Positions 27,042 to 35,557 of a DNA stretch of 64,000 nt are shown here, one piece after another; the first letter of the stretch is position 1; each line of letters begins with the position of its first letter. Both the position numbers and the translations under genes were made by a program. The notes under the pieces were generated by a model. It had not been told where the DNA came from. It did not search any database and saw only the letters and a list, made by a program, of their open reading frames with translations. The DNA is from Kaistella flava (ex Peng et al. 2021) (GTDB lineage: Bacteria; Bacteroidota; Bacteroidia; Flavobacteriales; Weeksellaceae), in NCBI RefSeq assembly GCF_015191005.1, contig NZ_CP040442.1:992001-1056000 (forward strand), read 5' to 3'.

Positions 27042-27614
27042 ATGAAAAAATTGATTTTTGGTGTAGTGTTATTGACTGCACTTTCAGCTTGTAACAAAGA
27101 AGCAAAAGTAACTGAAACCAATGAGTCAAAAACGACAGATTCTATTGGTACAGGTGAATCAGCAGTTGCTACAGAAGCTGTCATTCCTTTTAAGCACGTT
27201 GAAGTAAGTCAGCAGGAAGCTTCAAAACTTCTCGGTAAAAAAGATAATGACACCTTATATGTGACCAATTTCTTTGCAACTTGGTGCGGACCGTGCATGA
27301 AAGAAATTCCTCATTTTAAAGAAAAAATGGTAGAATTAAAATCGCAACCGGTTAAATTTACCTTCGTTAGTTTAGATGAAAAAGGAGATTGGGACACGAA
27401 AGTGAAGAAGTTTTCTGAAGAACAAGGTCTTTCACAAAATGTAGTTTTATTAGATGGATCCTCATTAACTCCAGAATTTTTCCCAGCAAATTTCAAACAA
27501 TGGGACGGCGGTTCGATTCCTTTTACTTTTATGAGAAAAGGCGATAAAACTGACGAAACTGTAGGAATGATGAGCATGGAAGCGTTAACAGAAAAGATAA
27601 ATTCTTTTAAATAA
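27042..27614 (+). CDS. TlpA/thioredoxin-like lipoprotein
   Basis: The 190-residue protein has a lipoprotein signal (MKKLIFGVVLLTALSAC, Cys17), a Thr/Ser/Glu-rich linker (18-48) and a thioredoxin fold with ATWCGPCMKEIP (Cys82, Cys85). It probably reduces or exchanges disulfides in the periplasm, anchored to a membrane. An element with terminal inverted repeats follows it at 27622. Confidence 0.88.
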   Translation: MKKLIFGVVLLTALSACNKEAKVTETNESKTTDSIGTGESAVATEAVIPFKHVEVSQQEASKLLGKKDNDTLYVTNFFATWCGPCMKEIPHFKEKMVELKSQPVKFTFVSLDEKGDWDTKVKKFSEEQGLSQNVVLLDGSSLTPEFFPANFKQWDGGSIPFTFMRKGDKTDETVGMMSMEALTEKINSFK

Positions 27615-27621
27615 TCCAACT

Positions 27622-27749
27622 AAAGGTCACAAAAGTTACTGTAAAACTAGAGTTGAAAAGTATTTTTGAAAGTATAGATTTTTAATCTAAAAAAAGCTTT
27701 CAAAATCACTTTTGATCTCTAATAAAAAAACACAACTTTTGTGACTTTT
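27622..27749. repeat. Element with 16-bp terminal inverted repeats
   Basis: AAAGGTCACAAAAGTT (27622-27637) and AACTTTTGTGACTTTT (27734-27749) are inverted copies at 15 of 16 positions and fill the gap before the permease gene. The ends match the family seen at 167, 6062 and 37638. The interior does not code for a protein. Confidence 0.65.
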
Positions 27750-27762
27750 TTGTATATCTAAA

Positions 27763-28737
27763 ATGTCGAAAAACTTTAAAATCACCGGAATATTCATTCT
27801 CATCGGAATTATCATTTCGATCATAATCAATTTGAATATTGGTTTTATGGATTTAAATTTTTCAGATTTCTTTTCGTCCAGTTCTGAAAATTCTCAGATT
27901 GCACAACTTCGTATCAATCGAATATTGGTTATGATGTTGGCGGGAATTTCAATTCCAACTTCAGGATTTTTATTACAGGAATATTTTCAGAATCCTTTGG
28001 CTGGTCCTTCTGTTTTAGGAATTACTTCTGTGGCGAGTTTGAGTGTCGCTTTCTATATTTTCTTTTCTCAAGATTTTATTCTACCAGAATTTTTACAAAA
28101 TAGTTTTTTAAGTTTCTCTGCCATTGGTGGAAGTTTATTATTAATGGTTGTTCTACTGGCTTTTTCAGGACGATTTCAAGACAAATCATTTTTAATTATT
28201 TTCGGATTTTTAATTTCTGCTTTAGCCGGCGCTCTCGTTTCTATCTTGCAGTTCTATGCAGAAAATCAAAGTTTAAAAAATTACATTCTTTGGAGTTTCG
28301 GTGCAAATAATCAGGTTTCGAAGAATCAAATCATCGTTTTAAGTATTTTCGTTTTCATTGGTTTAATCTTGAGTTTCAAAACCATCAAACCTTTAATTGG
28401 AAATTCCTTAGGAACAGCTTATGCTCAAAGTTTAGGCGTTAATCTGAAACACTTAAAGTATTTTGTGATCATTTCATCATCGCTTTTATCAGCTTCTGTA
28501 ACGGCTTTTTTAGGTCCTATTTTATTTATCGGAATTGTAGTTCCGCATTTTTGCAGAATGCTTTTTAATCCAGCAAAACTTTGGCAACAATGGATTTTAA
28601 ATATGTTATTAGGAATTTTAATCATGGAATTTTTCTCGATTATATCAGAATCTACGCAGTTTCCTTTGAATGTGATTACGTCGTTGTTTGGAATACCGGT
28701 AATACTAACTATGATGTTAAGAGGTAGAAAAGCTTGA
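27763..28737 (+). CDS. FecCD-family ABC transporter permease
   Basis: The 324-residue permease has about nine membrane segments and the family motifs RINRILVMMLAGISIPTSGF, QNPLAGPSVLGITS, SLGVNLKHLKY (the loop that contacts the ATPase) and FLGPILFIGIVVPHFCRM. It belongs to importers of iron-siderophores, heme or cobalamin. The matching ATPase follows at 28853. No substrate-binding protein or TonB receptor gene is nearby, so the substrate is open. Confidence 0.9.
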   Translation: MSKNFKITGIFILIGIIISIIINLNIGFMDLNFSDFFSSSSENSQIAQLRINRILVMMLAGISIPTSGFLLQEYFQNPLAGPSVLGITSVASLSVAFYIFFSQDFILPEFLQNSFLSFSAIGGSLLLMVVLLAFSGRFQDKSFLIIFGFLISALAGALVSILQFYAENQSLKNYILWSFGANNQVSKNQIIVLSIFVFIGLILSFKTIKPLIGNSLGTAYAQSLGVNLKHLKYFVIISSSLLSASVTAFLGPILFIGIVVPHFCRMLFNPAKLWQQWILNMLLGILIMEFFSIISESTQFPLNVITSLFGIPVILTMMLRGRKA

Positions 28738-28745
28738 TACTTTTT

Positions 28746-28810
28746 TTAACGTAAAGTATTTTTAACTTTAAAAGAATGATAAATAGAAAAACATTGCGAC
28801 TTTGCGTTAA
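28746..28810. repeat. Inverted repeat between permease and ATPase genes
   Basis: TTAACGTAAAGT (28746-28757) and ACTTTGCGTTAA (28799-28810) pair with one mismatch and could form a large hairpin in the transcript between the two transporter genes. Confidence 0.5.
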
Positions 28811-28852
28811 TAAACAATTTAATAAAAAACCTTTTCAGTTTAATTAAAAGAA

Positions 28853-29776
28853 ATGTTTCTAGAATTAAAAAACACAACAATTGGTTATAAAACTCCTTTA
28901 ATTAAAGAAGTTAATACTGGCTTGGCTTTAGGTGAAATCTGCCTTTTAATCGGAAACAACGGCGTAGGAAAAACGACTTTAATTAAAAGCATTCTTAATC
29001 AAATCGAATTATTAGATGGCGAAGTCTTATTAAATGGAACGGAGACTAAAACCCTTTCATCAAAAGAAATGGCAGAACAAATTGCCGTAGTTTTTTCAAA
29101 GTCGCAAATTCCAGCCAATTATACCTTACGCGATTTAATTTCTTTCGGAAAATACATTCATTATCCTTATTATTTTGAACTGAAAGAATCTGACCAACAA
29201 GAAGTTGAAGAAATTATTGAAAGTCTTAATCTAACACAATACCGGGATTTCCAGTTGAGTCAACTTTCAGATGGTAATCTTCAGAAAGCTTTTATCGGCA
29301 GAGCTTTAGCACAAAATTCACCAATGATTATTTTAGATGAACCAACAACTCATTTAGATGAAGAGAACAAAATCATCATTCTCAAATTGCTTCGAAACTT
29401 AGCGAAAACACAAAATAAACTCATCTTATTTTCTTCGCACGACTGGAGATTAGCAAAAGAGTTTGCCGACAAAATATGGCTCATCAGCAATGAAAAACTT
29501 CACGCTGGAATAACTGAAGAGATTCTTTTAAACCATAACGAATTACTCAATCCAAGCATTTTTAATTTTAACGAAGGATTTGTGCCGCCACAAATTTTCG
29601 CCCCAGAATTACACAAAGAAATGCTCTACTCTTTTCTACAAAAAAACTTCAAAACCAACCTCTCAGAATTTAAATTTACGTTTAAAGAACCTTTTTGGGA
29701 GATTTCAAACCCTCCTATTCAACAAAAATATGATTCTTTTGAAGAAATTGCTAAATTCCTTCAAAACCTTCATTAA
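28853..29776 (+). CDS. ABC transporter ATP-binding protein (FecE-like)
   Basis: The 307-residue ATPase has Walker A IGNNGVGKTT (33-42), signature LSDGN in place of the usual LSGGQ, Walker B MIILDEPTTHLD and the switch His in FSSHDWR. A C-terminal extension of about 75 residues follows the core. It should pair with the permease at 27763 in an importer. The gene is followed by the first fad operator at 29805. Confidence 0.88.
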   Translation: MFLELKNTTIGYKTPLIKEVNTGLALGEICLLIGNNGVGKTTLIKSILNQIELLDGEVLLNGTETKTLSSKEMAEQIAVVFSKSQIPANYTLRDLISFGKYIHYPYYFELKESDQQEVEEIIESLNLTQYRDFQLSQLSDGNLQKAFIGRALAQNSPMIILDEPTTHLDEENKIIILKLLRNLAKTQNKLILFSSHDWRLAKEFADKIWLISNEKLHAGITEEILLNHNELLNPSIFNFNEGFVPPQIFAPELHKEMLYSFLQKNFKTNLSEFKFTFKEPFWEISNPPIQQKYDSFEEIAKFLQNLH

Positions 29777-29804
29777 ATCCTTATTCATTCAACGTTTTCA
29801 AAAG

Positions 29805-29822
29805 TACTATGCATGCATAGTA
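29805..29822. promoter_or_regulatory. Distal palindromic operator of the marR-fad operon
   Basis: TACTATGCATGCATAGTA is a perfect 18-bp palindrome, identical to the core of the site before etfBA (16197-16214). Its centre is 84 bp from the centre of the next copy. Confidence 0.75.
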
Positions 29823-29888
29823 TTATGCTTTTCATACCTTTTAACTGTTTGATTGCTAGTTATTAACAAAATTTTAACAATTTAAATA

Positions 29889-29919
29889 TACTATGCATGC
29901 ATAATATTATTTATATTTG
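29889..29919 (+). promoter_or_regulatory. Promoter with proximal operator of the marR-fad operon
   Basis: TACTATGCATGCATAATA (29889-29906) is the palindrome with one change. It ends 5 bp before TATATTTG (29912-29919), a perfect TAnnTTTG -7 element, and so covers the -33 to spacer region. A protein bound here would block RNA polymerase. The marR ATG is 23 bp downstream. Confidence 0.75.
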
Positions 29920-29942
29920 AATAACCACATTATCTCAATATT

Positions 29943-30395
29943 ATGAACAAAACGAACAATGAAAAAGTAGAGAACGTCGATCTGATTCTAAAATCGACCT
30001 GGCTTGCTGTTTCGAAAATGTATTCGGAACTGGCGCAAGACCATGACGCGACAGCCGTTCAAGCTTTGACTCTTTTAAAGATTGATCCGAAAGAAGGAAC
30101 ACGAAGCACGAATCTGGGACCAAAAATGGCCATTGAACCGACATCTTTAACCAGAATAATTAAACTTCTGGAAGACAACGGCTACATCTACAAAGAAAAA
30201 ACCACCAACGACAAAAGAGAAGTCATCATCAAACTTACTGACAAAGGTCTGAACAGCAGAAACTTATCAAAAGAAGTCGTGGTGAATTTCAACAAAAAGG
30301 TGATTGAGAAAATCCCTGCTGAAAAAATGGAAATTTTCAAAGAAGTCATGACCGACATTTTGAAAATTGCAAACGAATTAAATAACAAAAAATAA
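29943..30395 (+). CDS. MarR-family transcriptional regulator
   Basis: The 150-residue protein has the MarR winged helix: DATAVQALTLLKIDP, the recognition helix region MAIEPTSLTRIIKLLEDNGYI, and the wing KTTNDKREVIIKLTDKG, with N- and C-terminal helices for dimerisation. It is the first gene of the fad operon, 6 bp before fadN. The palindromes at its promoter and before etfBA are its likely binding sites. Its ligand is probably an acyl-CoA or fatty acid, which is inferred only from the gene context. Confidence 0.9.
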   Translation: MNKTNNEKVENVDLILKSTWLAVSKMYSELAQDHDATAVQALTLLKIDPKEGTRSTNLGPKMAIEPTSLTRIIKLLEDNGYIYKEKTTNDKREVIIKLTDKGLNSRNLSKEVVVNFNKKVIEKIPAEKMEIFKEVMTDILKIANELNNKK

Positions 30396-30401
30396 ATATC
30401 A

Positions 30402-32795
30402 ATGAAACGACGAATTAAACACGTAACGGTTCTCGGTTCAGGAATTATGGGTTCCGGTATCGCAGCGCACTTTGCCAACATCGGCGTACAAGTGCTTTTA
30501 TTAGATATCGTTCCTTTTGAACTGACAGAAGCTGAACAGAAAAAAGGTCTGACCAAAGAAGATAAAGTGGTTCGAAACAGAATCGCTGCCGAAAACTTTG
30601 TGAAATTACAGAAATCAAGTCCGGCACTTTTATATACTCCGAAATTTGCTGAGAGAATAACCGTTGGAAACTTCGATGATGATTTAGAAAAAATCAAAAA
30701 AACCGATTGGATTATTGAGGTTGTAGTTGAAAGACTCGACATTAAAAAATCGGTTTACGAAAAGATAGAACAGTTTAGAAAACCTGGGACTTTAGTTTCA
30801 TCAAACACTTCCGGAATTCCCATTCATTTCTTGATTGAAGGAAGAAGCGATGATTTCAAAAAATATTTCGCAGGAACGCATTTCTTTAATCCAGTAAGAT
30901 ATTTACCGCTTTTGGAAATTATTCCGACGCCGGAAACTGATCCTGAAATCGTTAAATTCTACATGGAATATGGAGCAAAATTCTTAGGAAAAGCAACGGT
31001 AGAAGCGAAAGATACTCCCGCATTTATTGCGAACAGAATCGGAGTTTTCTCCATGATGAATTTGCTTCATGAAGTTCAAAATCTTGGATTAAATGTTTCT
31101 GACATTGATAAATTAACCGGTCCGGTAATCGGTCGTCCGAAATCTGCAACATTCAGAACTGCTGATGTTGTTGGATTGGATACTTTGGTCATGGTTGCGA
31201 ACGGAGTAAGTCAAAGTGGTGCTGAAGCCAACGACTTCAATGATGTTTTCAAACTTCCGAAATACATCCAAACCATGGTTGATAACAAATGGCTGGGTTC
31301 AAAAACGGAGCAAGGTTTTTATAAGAAAGTGAAAAATGCCGAAGGTAAATCAGAAATTCAAGGTTTGAATTTGGATACCATGGAATACGAACTTCAAGGT
31401 AAATCAGACTTCCCTACTCTGGAATTAACGAAATCTATCGATAAACCAATTGACCGTTTTAAAGTTCTTATCGGTGGAAAAGATAAAGCCGGAGAATTGT
31501 ATAGAAAATCTTTCGGAGCTTTATTCGCTTACGTTTCTCATAAAGTTCCGGAAATATCTGATGAACTGTACAAAATCGATGATGCAATGCGTGCTGGTTT
31601 TGGTTGGGAAAATGGACCGTTTGAAATTTGGGATGCAGTTGGAGTTCAAAAAGGAATTGAATTGGCAAAAGACGCCGGTTATGAAGTTTCTGATTGGGTG
31701 AAAAACGTAGCGACTTTCTATAAAGTGAATGATGAAGGTCAAAGTATTTACTTCGACAAAAACTCTGGAAATTATAATAATATTCCGGGTCAGGAATCTT
31801 TTATCATTCTTGATAATATTAGAAAAAATAAAACCCTTTGGAGTAATTCAGGATCCTCAATTCAGGATTTGGGCGATGGAATTATCAACTTTGAAATCCA
31901 CTCTAAAATGAACTCTTTGGGTGGTGAAGTTTTAGATGGTTTGAACAGAGCCATCGACTTAGCTGAAAAAGAGTACGACGGTTTAGTAATAGGAAATCAA
32001 GGAGCGAATTTCTCTGTCGGAGCTAATTTAGCCATGATTTTAATGATGGCCATCGATCAGGATTGGGATGATTTAAATATGGCAATTGCCTATTTCCAAA
32101 AATCAATGATGCGCGTTCGTTACTCTTCAATTCCTGTCGTAGTTGCTCCACACGGAATGACTTTAGGTGGTGGTTGCGAAATGACGATGCATGCTGATCG
32201 CGTTGTTGCTGCAGCGGAAACGTATATCGGTTTGGTAGAAACTGGTGTCGGTGTAATTCCTGGCGGCGGTGGAACGAAAGAAATGGCCTTGAGAGTTTCC
32301 CGCGAATTCCATTCTGATGATGTGAAGAACAACAGACTTCGTGATATGTTCATGAATATCGCAATGGGGAAAGTGGCAACTTCTGCTTACGAAGCGTACG
32401 ATATGGGAATTTTAGAAAACCATAAAGACATCGTGGTGGTGAATAAAAACCGTCAGATTAAAACTGCAAAAATGCTTGCTTTAAGTCTAGCAGAACATGG
32501 TTACACGCAACCGATTGAACAAAAAGTAAAAGTTTTAGGACGTGATGCTTTAGGAATGTTCTTAGTCGGAACCGATCAAATGTTAACCGGAAAATATATT
32601 TCTGAACACGATAAGTTGATTGCGGACAAATTAGCGAACGTTCTAGTCGGAGGAAATCTTTCTGAACCAACAATTGTTACAGAGCAGTATTTATTGAATC
32701 TGGAAAGAGAAACTTTCTTACAATTGTGTGGAGAGAGAAAAACTTTAGAAAGAATTCAGTTCATGTTGACAAAAGGGAAACCTCTTCGTAATTAG
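30402..32795 (+). CDS. fadN: 3-hydroxyacyl-CoA dehydrogenase/enoyl-CoA hydratase (FadN-like)
   Basis: The 797-residue bifunctional enzyme carries out hydration and NAD-dependent oxidation in beta-oxidation. The N-terminal dehydrogenase has VTVLGSGIMGSGIAAHF (8-24) and SSNTSGIPIHF, then AGTHFFNPVRYLPLLEIIP. The C-terminal enoyl-CoA hydratase (about 500-720) has GANFSVGANLAM and the oxyanion stretch VETGVGVIPGGGGTKEM. This dehydrogenase-first order and the length match Bacillus FadN, not E. coli FadB. It lies in the order fadN-fadA-fadE, broken by accessory genes. Confidence 0.92.
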   Translation: MKRRIKHVTVLGSGIMGSGIAAHFANIGVQVLLLDIVPFELTEAEQKKGLTKEDKVVRNRIAAENFVKLQKSSPALLYTPKFAERITVGNFDDDLEKIKKTDWIIEVVVERLDIKKSVYEKIEQFRKPGTLVSSNTSGIPIHFLIEGRSDDFKKYFAGTHFFNPVRYLPLLEIIPTPETDPEIVKFYMEYGAKFLGKATVEAKDTPAFIANRIGVFSMMNLLHEVQNLGLNVSDIDKLTGPVIGRPKSATFRTADVVGLDTLVMVANGVSQSGAEANDFNDVFKLPKYIQTMVDNKWLGSKTEQGFYKKVKNAEGKSEIQGLNLDTMEYELQGKSDFPTLELTKSIDKPIDRFKVLIGGKDKAGELYRKSFGALFAYVSHKVPEISDELYKIDDAMRAGFGWENGPFEIWDAVGVQKGIELAKDAGYEVSDWVKNVATFYKVNDEGQSIYFDKNSGNYNNIPGQESFIILDNIRKNKTLWSNSGSSIQDLGDGIINFEIHSKMNSLGGEVLDGLNRAIDLAEKEYDGLVIGNQGANFSVGANLAMILMMAIDQDWDDLNMAIAYFQKSMMRVRYSSIPVVVAPHGMTLGGGCEMTMHADRVVAAAETYIGLVETGVGVIPGGGGTKEMALRVSREFHSDDVKNNRLRDMFMNIAMGKVATSAYEAYDMGILENHKDIVVVNKNRQIKTAKMLALSLAEHGYTQPIEQKVKVLGRDALGMFLVGTDQMLTGKYISEHDKLIADKLANVLVGGNLSEPTIVTEQYLLNLERETFLQLCGERKTLERIQFMLTKGKPLRN

Positions 32796-32819
32796 ACTTG
32801 AGACGGACAGACTTGAGAC
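32794..32819. repeat. Tandem AGACTTGAGAC repeat after fadN
   Basis: Two copies of AGACTTGAGAC (32794-32804 and 32809-32819) begin at the fadN stop codon. A related inverted form, GTCTCAA, lies at 33249 on the other side of the four-helix-bundle gene. Confidence 0.6.
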
Positions 32820-32880
32820 TAAAAGACTTTCAACTTCAGAATTAAAAATAAAATGTAAATCTTAAATAAACTTATTTATC

Positions 32881-33234
32881 ATGCATAATATTAAAAAATT
32901 AAAAATCTGGAATGATTCAATTGATTTGTGTGTTGATGTTTATCAAGCATTGGCAAATATGCCAAATGATGAAAAATATGGACTTTCATCACAGATCAAA
33001 AGATCAGCGGTTTCAATTCCTTCCAACATTGCTGAAGGTGCAGGAAGAGATACAAATCCACAATTTTCTCATTTTTTAAATATTGCATATGGGTCTTCTT
33101 ATGAACTTCAAACACAATTAATTATTTCTGAAAGGTTAAATTTTATTTCATCTGAAGTTAATGAAGCTTTGTTGGTGAAGTTAAATGAAGTTCAAAAAAT
33201 GGTTTATGTTTTTAAAGAAAATATTAATAAATAA
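32881..33234 (+). CDS. Four-helix-bundle protein (23S rRNA intervening-sequence S23 family)
   Basis: The 117-residue helical protein has the family stretches LKIWNDSIDLCVDVYQ, YGLSSQIKRSAVSIPSNIAEG (with conserved SIPSNIAEGAGR) and FLNIAYGSSYELQTQL. Relatives are encoded inside 23S rRNA intervening sequences and as free-standing genes near repeats; their function is unknown. It sits between fadN and fadA, flanked by AGACTTGAGAC-type repeats, and has no evident metabolic link to them. Confidence 0.88.
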   Translation: MHNIKKLKIWNDSIDLCVDVYQALANMPNDEKYGLSSQIKRSAVSIPSNIAEGAGRDTNPQFSHFLNIAYGSSYELQTQLIISERLNFISSEVNEALLVKLNEVQKMVYVFKENINK

Positions 33235-33241
33235 TTTAAAC

Positions 33242-33265
33242 GACAAGAGTCTCAAATCTCTTGTC
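33242..33265. repeat. Hairpin between the four-helix-bundle gene and fadA
   Basis: GACAAGAG (33242-33249) pairs perfectly with CTCTTGTC (33258-33265). The loop contains TCTCAA, related to the repeat at 32794. Confidence 0.6.
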
Positions 33266-33284
33266 TAAAAATCTCTAATCTAAA

Positions 33285-34466
33285 ATGAAACAAGCATATA
33301 TAATTAAAGGGTTCAGAACGGCCGTCGGAAAGGCTCCCAAAGGTTCACTTCGCTTCACGCGTCCCGACGTCATGGCAGCAACCGTTATCGAAAAGTTAAT
33401 GGCTGCAGTGCCGCAGTTAGATAAAAACAGAATCGACGATTTAATCGTTGGTAACGCAATGCCGGAAGCAGAACAAGGTTTAAACGTTGCGCGTTTAATT
33501 TCATTAATGGGATTGAAAACAGATCAAGTTCCAGGTGTTACGGTGAACAGATATTGCGCTTCTGGAAGCGAAGCGATTGCTATTGCTTCGGCGAAAATTC
33601 AGGCAGGAATGGCTGATTGTATCATTGCAGGTGGAACAGAATCAATGTCTTACATTCCAATGGGCGGTTACAAACCAGTTCCGGAAAGTGATATGGCAAA
33701 ATCCAATCCTGACTATTATTGGGGAATGGGTTATACCGCAGAAGAAGTCGCGAAACAATTCAATATCACTCGTGAAGAGCAAGATGCATTTTCTTTCGAT
33801 TCTCATAACAAAGCTTTAAAAGCTAATGAAACAGGAAGATTCAAAGATCAGATTGTTCCGATTCCAGTTGAGTATAATTATCTGGATGAGAACCAAAAAA
33901 TGCAAACCAAGAAATATGAATTTGCCGTGGATGAAGGTCCAAGAAAAAGTACAAGTTTAGAAGGTTTGGCAAAATTACGTCCAGTCTTTGCAAATGGTGG
34001 AAGTGTAACTGCAGGAAACTCTTCTCAAATGAGTGACGGTGCAGCTTTCGTTATTGTAATGTCGGAAGAAATGGTAAAGGAATTAGGATTGGAACCGGAA
34101 GCAAGATTAGTTGCTTACGCAGCTGCCGGTTTAGAGCCGAGAATTATGGGAATGGGTCCATTATACGCTGTTCCAAAAGCATTGAAGCAAGCAGGTTTAG
34201 AATTAAAAGACATCGATTTAATTGAACTGAATGAAGCTTTTGCTTCTCAATCGGTTGCTTTGAAAAAAGAATTGAATCTTAATCCAGATATTTTAAATGT
34301 CAATGGAGGCGCCATCGCACTCGGACATCCACTTGGATGTACCGGAACAAAATTAACTGTTCAACTTCTTGATGAAATGCGCAAACGCGGAAACATGAAA
34401 TACGGAATGGTAACGATGTGCGTAGGAACTGGACAGGGAGCGGCTTCAATCTTCGAACTTTTGTAA
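33285..34466 (+). CDS. fadA: 3-ketoacyl-CoA thiolase
   Basis: The 393-residue thiolase cleaves 3-ketoacyl-CoA to acetyl-CoA and a shortened acyl-CoA. It has the nucleophile Cys91 in NRYCASGSEA, the ELNEAFASQ motif, ALGHPLGCTG with the catalytic His, and the C-terminal Cys in VTMCVGTGQG. It differs from the acetyl-CoA acetyltransferase at 11175 and belongs with the adjacent fadN and fadE. Confidence 0.93.
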   Translation: MKQAYIIKGFRTAVGKAPKGSLRFTRPDVMAATVIEKLMAAVPQLDKNRIDDLIVGNAMPEAEQGLNVARLISLMGLKTDQVPGVTVNRYCASGSEAIAIASAKIQAGMADCIIAGGTESMSYIPMGGYKPVPESDMAKSNPDYYWGMGYTAEEVAKQFNITREEQDAFSFDSHNKALKANETGRFKDQIVPIPVEYNYLDENQKMQTKKYEFAVDEGPRKSTSLEGLAKLRPVFANGGSVTAGNSSQMSDGAAFVIVMSEEMVKELGLEPEARLVAYAAAGLEPRIMGMGPLYAVPKALKQAGLELKDIDLIELNEAFASQSVALKKELNLNPDILNVNGGAIALGHPLGCTGTKLTVQLLDEMRKRGNMKYGMVTMCVGTGQGAASIFELL

Positions 34467-34492
34467 AATTTTCGACTTTAAAATCCTTACAA

Positions 34493-35500
34493 ATGTTAAC
34501 AAATGCATCATTAATTTCTGAAATTAAAAACATTATTTCCCAATCAAGAGATAATGCGGTTCGTTCGGTAGATTATCAGCGGACACTGATGTATTGGCAT
34601 ATTGGACAAAGAATTTTTGAGGAAGAGCAAAATGGAGAAGAACGCGCAGAATACGGAACTTATCTCATTAAATATCTTTCAGAGCAACTTCAACCAGAAT
34701 TTGGCAGTGGATTTTCTTACAGACAACTGAATTGGTATCGCCAATTTTACAAGACATTTCCAATTATGTCCGCACTGCGGACACAATTGAACTGGACTCA
34801 GTATAAACTACTTACATCAATTGATGATGCACATAAGAGAGAATATTACATCGCTGAATCTGTGAAAAACAATTGGTCTGCAAGACAATTAGAACGACAG
34901 ATTAACAGCAGTTTGTATGAGCGATTATTAATGAGCAACGACAAAGAAAGTGTTTTAGCAATTGCAAAAGGGGAACTCATTCCAAATGATGCTTCACAGA
35001 TTATCAAAGATCCTATGGTTTTAGAATTTCTGGGATTAAAAAGAGAATCGGCTTATTATGAAAAAGATTTAGAAGAGTCGATCATTACGCATTTACAGGA
35101 TTTTCTGTTAGAATTAGGAAACGGTTTTTCATTTGTTGCAAGGCAAAAAAGAATTCATTTAGATGGAGATGATTTTTTTATCGATTTGGTTTTTTATAAT
35201 CGGTTAATGCAATGTTTTGTCATTTTCGAAATCAAAACTCATAAGCTTACTCATGAAGATTTGGAACAATTACAAATGTATGTTAATTACTACGATCGCA
35301 TGGAAAAGCTGGAATATGAAAACAAAACCATCGGAATTTTATTATGTGCGGACAAAAATAATTCTTTGGTGAAATTTACTTTACCCGAAGAAAACAAAAG
35401 CATTTTGGCAAGTAAATATCAATTGTATTTACCTACAGAAAGTCAAATTTTAGAGGCACTTAAAACCGAATTTGATGAATTTAAAAAAGATCAAAAATAA
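34493..35500 (+). CDS. DUF1016/YhcG-family PD-(D/E)XK nuclease-like protein
   Basis: The 335-residue protein has an N-terminal helical DUF1016 domain (about 8-150, with YWHIGQRIFEEEQ and YGTYLIKYLSEQL) and a C-terminal nuclease-like domain in which D231 (FFIDLVFYN) and E246-x-K248 (VIFEIKTH) form the expected core. The ATG at 34493 is chosen; a longer frame from 34418 would overlap fadA by 49 bp. Relatives are found with restriction-modification systems or alone. It interrupts the fad operon; its role there is unknown. Confidence 0.85.
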   Translation: MLTNASLISEIKNIISQSRDNAVRSVDYQRTLMYWHIGQRIFEEEQNGEERAEYGTYLIKYLSEQLQPEFGSGFSYRQLNWYRQFYKTFPIMSALRTQLNWTQYKLLTSIDDAHKREYYIAESVKNNWSARQLERQINSSLYERLLMSNDKESVLAIAKGELIPNDASQIIKDPMVLEFLGLKRESAYYEKDLEESIITHLQDFLLELGNGFSFVARQKRIHLDGDDFFIDLVFYNRLMQCFVIFEIKTHKLTHEDLEQLQMYVNYYDRMEKLEYENKTIGILLCADKNNSLVKFTLPEENKSILASKYQLYLPTESQILEALKTEFDEFKKDQK

Positions 35501-35557
35501 AAATTTACAAGTACAATCAATAAGCAAAAGTACTTTTCAATAAAAAAAAACAATAAA

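Noticed and set aside
30188..30742. 184-codon minus-strand frame across marR and fadN
   Set aside because: Opposite both clear genes; Ser/Ile/Phe-rich content is typical of antisense frames here.
32881..33234. Possible 23S rRNA intervening sequence
   Set aside because: The S23-type protein is present but no rRNA sequence surrounds it; the neighbours are fad genes.
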